Assembly: GCA_029553475.1 (NCBI GenBank)
Contig: JAKPKV010000033.1
Span: forward strand, 1 to 50,859
Direction: 5' to 3'
Source of the DNA: Armatimonadota bacterium
GTDB taxonomy: Bacteria > Armatimonadota > Hebobacteria > CAIYQO01
Length of the DNA: 50,859 nt
Shown: piece after piece, positions 8,941 through 15,535 of the stretch
Numbering within the stretch: the first letter of the stretch is position 1
Layout: each line of letters starts with the position of its first letter
Notes under the pieces: model-generated
Database searches by the model: none
What the model saw: the letters and a program-made list of their open reading frames with translations, nothing else
Told to the model about the DNA's origin: nothing
Program-made: the position numbers and the translations under genes

Positions 8941-10986
8941 CTAGTCGTTGCCTGGCGGCGGACCGCACGGCGGCAGCACGCGCTTGAGGAACTGGGCAAC
9001 CAGGCTGAGCGCCAGCAGGACGCCGGCCGACCAGAGATGCTGGCGGACATCCGGCATGCCCGCGCGCGACATGATGAAGACGGTGATGAGGATGGTCACC
9101 GCGATGCACAGGCTCATCAGGCTGAGCGCGTTATAGCCTTCCATGAAGCGGTTGGCCGTCTGCACGTCGCCGATATTGCAGAGACGCTGCCGGTACCCGA
9201 GCACAATCAGGCTGAGTAGCGCGAGGATTGCCCCCGCCGCCAGCACTTGGCTGAAGACGCGCGACAGCGGAATCACCACCGTCTTTTCAATCGTAAAGCG
9301 GGCATGGCTGGCGTAGGAAAAGGCGAATTCCCGCGGGTTGCCTTCGTGGCACTTCGCGCAGACCTTCGGCAGGTTGCGGGGGTGGGTGGGCGAGGAGGGC
9401 AGGTGGGCGGGCACGATGCCGTGCAGGCCGTGGCAATCCGTGCAGGTCGCTTCGTCGGTACGCCCCAGCCGCATGACGCCTTTGCCGTGCACGGTCGCCT
9501 CATAGGCGGGCACGGTGTCCGGCAGTTTATTGTAGCGCGCCATGCGCGCGTCATCGCGATGGCACTGTGCGCAGAGTTCCACCTTCTGCCGCGGCGTCAG
9601 ACCCTTCGGCGAGGGGATGGAGTGGCCGACGCCGCCGTGACAGGAGACGCAGGTCGGGTGATCGCCGAGCACTTTATCGGGGCGGGCGTGCACGTCATCT
9701 TTCAGGGCGATGTTCAACTCCGTATGGCAGGAGACGCAGGCGGCCTCGACCTGCTTGCGCGTCTGGCCGGGGTCGGTCGAGATGAGCTTGGGATTCGCCG
9801 GGTGGCAATCCACGCAGCCCGGTTTCTTCGCGTCAGCCGCGCCGCCCGTGCGGCCGTGCACGCTGTGCGCCAGCGTCGTCACCGCGCCGACGTGACAGGC
9901 TTTGCAGGAGGACTCCCTGGTCAGCGGATCTACGGCGGATGACGGGGTGACGGCGTGCTGGTCATGCCCGTGGCAGCTCAAGCAGTTCAGTTTTGCCCCG
10001 CCCTTCACGCGGCCGGGCCCGTGGGCGCCGGAAATGAGGTGCTCGGTCTGGTCGGGGTGGCAGCGCTCGCACAGCGCGGAGCGCTCCGTCTCGGTGAGCT
10101 GTTTCGCGTGTCCGATGGCGTGCGGCTGCGCGCCGTGGCAATCGAAGCAGCCCAGTTGTTTCCCGGTCTTCGCGCCGGCGTGGCCGTGGGCGCTGGACGC
10201 CAGGCGCGCGGCGATGTCACCGTGGCACGTGCGGCACGACGCGTCGGCGTTCGGCGCGGTGGACTTCACCGGAGTAGCAATGCGGTGCGGATTGCCGCCG
10301 TGGCAGGACAGGCAGGAGAGCTGATGATCCTTCCCGCCTTCGGCGGGCCCATGCGCGCTGCCGGTCAGCATCTTCGCCTGCGCGGCGTGGCATTGCCAGC
10401 AGGTGGCATCGCCGGCGACGTGCGCGGCGCGCGGAGCCTGCAGCGTGTGCGGATCGCCGCCGTGGCAGGTGGCACAGTCCGGCGCCCCGGCGCCGGCGCG
10501 CGCGGCGGCGTGCACGCCTGTGCCCAGCCCACGGGCTTCGTCCTGGTGGCAGCGGGCGCAGAACGCCGTGCTTGTCGGCAATTTCGCCGCCGGGGTGATC
10601 TCGTGCGCGTTGCCGCCGTGGCAGGACTGGCAGGCGCCGCCCTTCTTGGCCGACTTCGCATGCACGCTGCGCGAGACCGCGGTCACCTTCCCGGCGTGGC
10701 AGGTCTGGCAGGCCGGCTTCTTCGCGATGGCGCCCTCGGGGTGGGGCACGCGGTCCACGCCGGTGTGGCAGAGCTGGCAGGCCAGCCGTCCATGGGCGGA
10801 GGAGGCGAAGCGCGCCCCATCCATCGTCTCCCCGTGGCAGGCCAGGCACGCCTCGGTGTCCGCCGGCGCGATCATCATCGCCTCGTCGTCATCCGCGCGG
10901 CCGATCTGTACCGTGGCGACGAAGAGGAGACCGAGCACCGCGAAGAGGATCGCGGTTATCCGATACGGACGTTTGAACCGAAACAT
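8941..10986 (-). CDS. 19-CXXCH multiheme cytochrome c with three-helix C-terminal anchor
   Basis: A 681-residue protein. An N-terminal signal anchor (residues 10-27, ILFAVLGLLFVATV) leads into 19 CXXCH motifs counted between residues 47 and 547, many in pairs with SCHGGNPH-type spacing that supplies distal histidines. Three hydrophobic helices follow (about 571-598, 619-640, 650-668). The heme region should be exported and held at the membrane. The last heme block (ATCTDCHGLHG, then CAKCHEGN...F) and the first (APADTEACLACHGE) match its neighbour at 11565-14252, so the two are paralogues with different tails. The start is chosen at MFRFKRPYRI because it gives a proper signal; 43 upstream codons are discarded. 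The partner oxidant or reductant is unknown. Confidence 0.92.
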   Translation of the reverse strand: MFRFKRPYRITAILFAVLGLLFVATVQIGRADDDEAMMIAPADTEACLACHGETMDGARFASSAHGRLACQLCHTGVDRVPHPEGAIAKKPACQTCHAGKVTAVSRSVHAKSAKKGGACQSCHGGNAHEITPAAKLPTSTAFCARCHQDEARGLGTGVHAAARAGAGAPDCATCHGGDPHTLQAPRAAHVAGDATCWQCHAAQAKMLTGSAHGPAEGGKDHQLSCLSCHGGNPHRIATPVKSTAPNADASCRTCHGDIAARLASSAHGHAGAKTGKQLGCFDCHGAQPHAIGHAKQLTETERSALCERCHPDQTEHLISGAHGPGRVKGGAKLNCLSCHGHDQHAVTPSSAVDPLTRESSCKACHVGAVTTLAHSVHGRTGGAADAKKPGCVDCHPANPKLISTDPGQTRKQVEAACVSCHTELNIALKDDVHARPDKVLGDHPTCVSCHGGVGHSIPSPKGLTPRQKVELCAQCHRDDARMARYNKLPDTVPAYEATVHGKGVMRLGRTDEATCTDCHGLHGIVPAHLPSSPTHPRNLPKVCAKCHEGNPREFAFSYASHARFTIEKTVVIPLSRVFSQVLAAGAILALLSLIVLGYRQRLCNIGDVQTANRFMEGYNALSLMSLCIAVTILITVFIMSRAGMPDVRQHLWSAGVLLALSLVAQFLKRVLPPCGPPPGND

Positions 10987-11011
10987 AAGCCCCCCTGCCG
11001 GTCCCGGCGCA

Positions 11012-11554
11012 TCAGCGGACGGATGGCTCGCTGGCCGTGGGCGCCTGGTCGTCCCTATCCAGCATGCGCGCGAACCAGGGAAAGCGCCGTGCGGCCAAGC
11101 CCAGCCAGCGCGCAAGGAGCGGCACGGGCCACGCTTCCGCCCAGGTGATGAAGAGCAGCAGCAGGCCGGTGCCGGCCAGCGCCGCGGGCGCCAGCGGCGG
11201 GCGCGGGTCGAAGATCAGCCGCTCGAGGAGGATCGCCAGGGTGATCTCTTTCATATTCCCGAAGGCGATTTCCAGGTGGATGACGGTGCCGACAAGGCCG
11301 ACAACCATCGCCAGCACGCCGGTCACCCAGGCCTGCCGGCGCAGGCGGCGCGAGAAGGCCGTCGCGACGGAGATGATGGTGGCGACCAGGCAGAAGACCA
11401 CCGGCATCACCGCCATGAAATGGTAGTGGCGATATCCGAAGTGCAGCAGCGCCATGTCAATGCCGAGCATGAAGAAGGTGATGGCGCTGTACAGCGCGAT
11501 CAACGCCCCCCAGGGGAAGCGGATGATCGGGTGCGACGGCTCCTTGTGCAGCAT
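11012..11554 (-). CDS. Four-helix membrane protein of the cytochrome cluster
   Basis: A 180-residue protein with four predicted transmembrane helices (about 16-38, 46-67, 76-96 and 120-141) and a basic, cytoplasmic-looking C-terminus. I do not recognise the family. Several histidines lie at helix edges (LLHFGYRHYHF, TVIHLEI), so a heme-binding or quinone-site role is possible but unproven. It lies 10 bases after the cytochrome-b fusion gene and 25 bases before the second multiheme cytochrome, so it is almost certainly co-expressed with them and may link the two in one membrane complex. Confidence 0.75.
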   Translation of the reverse strand: MLHKEPSHPIIRFPWGALIALYSAITFFMLGIDMALLHFGYRHYHFMAVMPVVFCLVATIISVATAFSRRLRRQAWVTGVLAMVVGLVGTVIHLEIAFGNMKEITLAILLERLIFDPRPPLAPAALAGTGLLLLFITWAEAWPVPLLARWLGLAARRFPWFARMLDRDDQAPTASEPSVR

Positions 11555-11564
11555 ACGTGATACC

Positions 11565-14252
11565 TCATGATGTCAGCGACGCGTCGCCGGCGGATTCGGC
11601 GTCGAGGCGCACTTTTTCCAGCGGGTGCTCGCGCGCCATCTCTTCCTCGCTCATCGTGCCGGTCCACCAGACCGGGTTCATCGGGAACATGTCCGGGTTG
11701 AAGTGCGTATTGTAAAAATGCCAGACGAGAATCGCCATCAGCGCCAGCGTCCCCTCGTAACTGTGGGCGATATAGGCGAAGCCAAAGGCCCAGTCGGGCA
11801 GGTGGTTGCCGATGGCCACCGGGAACCAGAGGATGAATCCGGTGGTGCCCATGACGATGGTCCCCCAGATGTCGGCGAAGTAGTCGAATTTCTCGCGGAA
11901 CTGGAAGCGCTCCCACTCCGGCAGGTGCTTGCGCAAGCCCAGGCCCCATTTGAAGTAATCAATGACGTCGCGCACATCCTTCCAGGTGGGGAACATCGTC
12001 CAGGATTTTAGCGAGAAGCGATGCTTCTTCCAGCGATACAGCAGGTAGAAGAGATGCCAGATCCAGTTCGTCACCATCAGCAGACCGGCGACGCGATGCA
12101 CGATGCGCGCGCCCTCCAGGCCGCCGAAGGGGACGAGCAGGTAACGCGTCCATTCCACCTGCGCGAAGTGCAGCGGGAAGCCGGTGAGCACCAGCAGCGT
12201 GAAGCTGAGCGCGAGCAGACCGTGCTGCCAGCGCTGGCACAGCGTGAAGCGTTGATACACGCGCCCGCCGCCGCCGTGCGCGCCCAGGCGCTTGCGGCGC
12301 AGGTAGTTGAGGGTATAGGCGATGATGGCGATGACCACCGACGCCACCCAGAAAATCCAGGCGAAGGGCAGGTGGAGATAGGCGAAGATAATGCCGCCGA
12401 CCAGCGCGAGCAGCCCGGCGGAGATAAGGAGGGTGATGGGCTTGCCGCACGCGGGCAGGCAGTCCGGATCAAAGAGTTTCCGGCGCAGGTCGAGGAGCAC
12501 CATGATGAAGAGGAAGGACATGGCGCCGTAGATGAGCCACATGAAGGCCATCTCTTCAATACGCAGGATAGGATTCTGCGCGATCTTCAGGCGCAGGTGG
12601 TTTGCGCCGGACATGGCGAAGTTCATCTTCGCGCCGGGGTGGCACTGCCCACAGGTGGCGGCGACATTGGCCGGGTTCACCGGTGAGTCCGCAGCATCGG
12701 GCGCCATCACCGCGTGCAGCCCGTGGCAGTCCGTACAGGTCGCGGAGCCCGCCATCTTGAAGTTGACCACGGCGCGCCCGTGGAAGCTTTGCCGATACGA
12801 GCTGACGGAATCGGTGGTCATCCCGTAGCGCCCCATCAGCGCGGCGTCATCATGGCAGCGGCTGCACAGCACTACCTGGTCACGCGGTGTCGGCGCCGGC
12901 GGTTTGGTGATGCCGTGCGCGCTCGCGCCATGCACGCTGTCGGTGTGACAGGTGAGGCAAGTGGGATGATCGCCGGCGACTATATCCGGCAAGTCATGCT
13001 TGCTGGTGCCGGGCATGGCCACTTTGTCGGCGTGGCAGCGTTGGCAGAGGGCGACGAGCTGCGCGGCCGTGCCGGCGTTGATGGTCTGCACGGCGTGCGG
13101 ACCAGCGCCGTGGCAGGCGAAACAGCTTGCGGGCGTGCCGTTCTCCGTGAACGCATCGCGATGCACGCTGTCGCGCAGGGCGCGCGCGGCATCGGCATGG
13201 CAGGCGCGGCAGGCGGCGTCGCGCGGTTGGGCGGCCAGCGCCGCGGCTTTCGCCACGCCGTGCGCCTTCTCGCCGTGACAGGTCACGCACTGCGGCGCGT
13301 TCGGCTTCCCGACCGCGACGGCGCGGCCGTGCACGCTGGTCGTCATGGCCTGCGCCACCCCGGCATGGCACGCCGCGCAGCGGGCGGAGGCGGCCGCCGC
13401 GTCCCGCGGGGGCGGCTGAATGCGGTGGGCATCGGCATCATGGCAGGCGCGGCAGCTCTGGCCGGCGTGGGCCGTGCCCGCCATCGCCGTCAGGCTCTCC
13501 CGATGACAGGCGCGGCAGGCGGCATCCGTCTTCGCGGAGGGCGCCGGCGCGCGCCGCACGGCATGCATGCTGCCGGTATGGCAGGCGGCGCAGGCCAGCG
13601 CCGCCCCTTTGTGGACGCTGCCGGCCAACGCGGTGTGGACATCATCATGGCAGGCGCGGCAACTCTCCTCTTTCGCGCGGGCGCCCGGCGGGCGGATGGC
13701 GTGCGGGTTGCGCTCGTGGCAGGCGCGGCAGCCCGCGCGCGGCCCGCCGCTGATGCCGGGCTGCCCGTGAATGCTCCGCTTCACCGCGGCGGCTTCTCCC
13801 GCGTGGCAGGCGGCGCAGGCGGCATCCTGCGCCGCCGGCGACTGCGCGCGCGCGCGAGTGATGGCATGGGCGCTGCCGGGGTGGCAGCTCCGGCAGGTGG
13901 GCGCCTTCCCCTTCGCGGCGCCCGCGCGATGGACGCTGCCGGCCATTTGCGCGCCGATCCGCGCGTGACAGCTCGCGCAGGCGGCCTTGTTCGCGACGGC
14001 CTGCTCCGGGTGCGGGAAGCGGTCAACGCCGCGGTGACATGCCTGGCAGGTGACGTTCCCGTGCGCGGATGACGCCAGCTTCGCCATGTCGGCGGCGTCG
14101 CCATGGCAGCCCAGGCAGGTTTCCATGTCCGCGGGCGCGATGATGTCCGCGTCATCCTGGGCCAGGGCGGGGGAAAGGCGGGAGGAGAACGCGGTCAGCC
14201 CTGCCGCCAGCGCAAGGGAGACGACATACAGGAACCAGGCAGCTTTACGCAT
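11565..14252 (-). CDS. 19-CXXCH cytochrome c fused to a b-type cytochrome membrane domain
   Basis: An 895-residue fusion. It has a cleavable-looking signal (residues 1-32, ending SPALAQ), then 19 CXXCH motifs between about residues 46 and 538, then a membrane domain with about seven helices (566-588, 605-625, 628-650, 676-692, 715-738, 797-815, 828-848). The second half of that domain resembles the cytochrome b561/hydrogenase or formate dehydrogenase b-subunit fold: QRWQHGLLALSFTLLVLTG, RIVHRVAGLLMVTNWIWH and AHSYEGTLALMAILVWHFYNTHFNPDMFP, with histidines near 677, 719, 733, 830 and 845 as candidate heme b ligands. The general plan recalls the fused quinone-linked cytochrome CbcL of Geobacter, but with about twice as many c hemes. 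It probably passes electrons between the quinone pool and exported hemes. It is the first gene of the minus-strand cluster. Confidence 0.9.
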   Translation of the reverse strand: MRKAAWFLYVVSLALAAGLTAFSSRLSPALAQDDADIIAPADMETCLGCHGDAADMAKLASSAHGNVTCQACHRGVDRFPHPEQAVANKAACASCHARIGAQMAGSVHRAGAAKGKAPTCRSCHPGSAHAITRARAQSPAAQDAACAACHAGEAAAVKRSIHGQPGISGGPRAGCRACHERNPHAIRPPGARAKEESCRACHDDVHTALAGSVHKGAALACAACHTGSMHAVRRAPAPSAKTDAACRACHRESLTAMAGTAHAGQSCRACHDADAHRIQPPPRDAAAASARCAACHAGVAQAMTTSVHGRAVAVGKPNAPQCVTCHGEKAHGVAKAAALAAQPRDAACRACHADAARALRDSVHRDAFTENGTPASCFACHGAGPHAVQTINAGTAAQLVALCQRCHADKVAMPGTSKHDLPDIVAGDHPTCLTCHTDSVHGASAHGITKPPAPTPRDQVVLCSRCHDDAALMGRYGMTTDSVSSYRQSFHGRAVVNFKMAGSATCTDCHGLHAVMAPDAADSPVNPANVAATCGQCHPGAKMNFAMSGANHLRLKIAQNPILRIEEMAFMWLIYGAMSFLFIMVLLDLRRKLFDPDCLPACGKPITLLISAGLLALVGGIIFAYLHLPFAWIFWVASVVIAIIAYTLNYLRRKRLGAHGGGGRVYQRFTLCQRWQHGLLALSFTLLVLTGFPLHFAQVEWTRYLLVPFGGLEGARIVHRVAGLLMVTNWIWHLFYLLYRWKKHRFSLKSWTMFPTWKDVRDVIDYFKWGLGLRKHLPEWERFQFREKFDYFADIWGTIVMGTTGFILWFPVAIGNHLPDWAFGFAYIAHSYEGTLALMAILVWHFYNTHFNPDMFPMNPVWWTGTMSEEEMAREHPLEKVRLDAESAGDASLTS

Positions 14253-14449
14253 AATGGCAATCTCAATGCTGATGTTGGAGAGCGAAAAGCGCTCTGGACG
14301 ATGGTCCCAATCACGAGCCGACCCGCGGGCGCGGGACCGCCGCACGCGCCGCTGAGCACTATTTCAGCGACCGCAGGTAGACACCTTCACCCGCTGCCTG
14401 CGCGCGTACGCACGGCACGAACCGGCCTGACGTCTCATCCCTCACTCGA

Positions 14450-14479
14450 AAAGTAGCATAGCGGAGCCGATGATGTCAA
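14450..14479 (-). promoter_or_regulatory. Candidate promoter of the cytochrome/heme operon
   Basis: On the minus strand TTGACA (14479-14474) and TACTTT (14455-14450) are 18 bases apart, giving a leader of about 190 bases before the 19-heme fusion gene. It is back to back with the rrf2 promoter, whose -35 is about 110 bases away. Confidence 0.5.
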
Positions 14480-14588
14480 CACTCCCGATGGACTGCATCA
14501 ACTATCAGCGGGCGCATCGCGGGGCTGCGCGCGGTGCGCGCGAGTGCCTGCCCGCGGAGTAAATATTGTGAAAAAATGCGCAAATGCG

Positions 14589-14617
14589 TTGACGATTGCT
14601 GATACTCCGGGTAAACT
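14589..14617 (+). promoter_or_regulatory. Candidate promoter of the Rrf2 regulator gene
   Basis: TTGACG (14589-14594) and TAAACT (14612-14617) have the ideal 17-base spacing. The -10 overlaps an inverted repeat described separately, as expected for autoregulation. Confidence 0.6.
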
Positions 14618-14631
14618 ATATCAGGTAGTTT
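14613..14631. promoter_or_regulatory. Candidate Rrf2 operator
   Basis: AAACTATATCAGGTAGTTT has 6-base perfect inverted arms (AAACTA/TAGTTT) around a 7-base centre and overlaps the -10 element of the regulator's own promoter. Its size and position suit a dimeric Rrf2 repressor. A related half (ACTATCAG) occurs near 14500 in the same divergent region. Confidence 0.4.
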
Positions 14632-14692
14632 GGTGAAGATCGTGTGCGCGCAGGATCCGCACCGCTCGCCGGCCTCGCAAAGGAGGGCATCC

Positions 14693-15139
14693 GTGAAACT
14701 ATCAACCCGCTCGACTTATGGACTGCGCGCGCTGGCCGTGCTGGCCTGTAAATACGGTCAGGGACCGGTACTCCTGCGCGATATCGTGGAAATCCAGCAC
14801 CTTCCCACCACCTACCTGGAGCAGCTGATGGTGCTCCTGCGCAAGTCGGGGTTGGTGACCGCCACCCGCGGCGTCAACGGCGGGTATCGCCTGACGCGCG
14901 ACCCGCGGGAGGTGACGCTGGCGGAAGTCGTGCAAATCCTCGAAGGCCCGATCAACCTCGTCGAATGTTCCGCCATCGTCAATTGCGACCGCCAGCCTGA
15001 ACACTGCGCGCTGCGCCACATTTTGAACGGCGCCAGCCAGGTGCTCACCGACTACCTGAGCAGCATCACCCTCGCCGAGCTGTGCGAGCAGCAGCGCGCC
15101 ATCAACGAACGCCTGGGGCTTGCCACCGCCATCGTCTGA
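14693..15139 (+). CDS. Rrf2-family Fe-S transcriptional regulator
   Basis: A 148-residue Rrf2 protein. The winged helix is clear (STRSTYGLRALAVLA, LRDIVEIQHLPTTYLEQLMVLLRKSGLV, RGVNGGYRL), followed by three cysteines at 92, 98 and 105 (VECSAIVNCDRQPEHC), nearly the positions of the [2Fe-2S] ligands of IscR (92, 98, 104). It is therefore likely to sense redox state, iron-sulfur status or nitric oxide. The start is a GTG behind AAAGGAGG at 14679-14686; the longer upstream frame is not needed. Placed divergently from the heme/cytochrome operon, it is the obvious candidate to control it and itself. Confidence 0.9.
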   Translation: MKLSTRSTYGLRALAVLACKYGQGPVLLRDIVEIQHLPTTYLEQLMVLLRKSGLVTATRGVNGGYRLTRDPREVTLAEVVQILEGPINLVECSAIVNCDRQPEHCALRHILNGASQVLTDYLSSITLAELCEQQRAINERLGLATAIV

Positions 15140-15220
15140 TACCAGATGCGCCCTCACCGGGGCCGCGGCGTTGCACTCCGCACAGACCGGGCCTTCCCGC
15201 AGCACAGCCGCGACGATGCT

Positions 15221-15358
15221 CCGGGCGGGCGAGCGTCCCCGCGAGCCGACGCCGGGAGGAAGTGATCGCATGTCGTGTGTGAAAGACAGTCGTTCTCACG
15301 CACACGACGGATAAGACTTCCTCCCGGCGTCGGCTCGCGGGGACGCTCGCCCGCCCGG
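15221..15358. repeat. Long hairpin with 43-bp perfect inverted arms
   Basis: Bases 15221-15263 and 15316-15358 are exact reverse complements (43 of 43), separated by 52 bases. The loop holds a smaller nested pair, TCGTGTG (15273-15279) with CACACGA (15301-15307). The arm includes GAGCGTCCCCGCGAGCCG. It sits in the 396-base gap between the Rrf2 gene and the GH36-like gene and encodes no protein that I can support. It is most likely a REP- or MITE-like mobile palindrome, though it could also end transcription of the regulator gene. Confidence 0.85.
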
Positions 15359-15535
15359 TCCCTCGGCATCCCGGACACGGGACCTGTCACCCTTTCTTTT
15401 CCCGAGCATACCGCGGCAGGAATACGCGCCGCCGCGGCGTAGTTAGCATGAGGACGCGCATCCCTCGCCATCCCATGCGGGGGCGCATGCGCGGCGTTAT
15501 CCTGCCCGACGCGGTGACGGGGCAGCGAGAAAGAG

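Noticed and set aside
8941-14252. The repeated GTGGCAG/CGGCAGG-like words across this stretch as a tandem DNA or CRISPR-like repeat
   Set aside because: They are the codons of 38 CXXCH heme motifs at irregular distances, not a DNA repeat. No CRISPR array was seen anywhere in the window.
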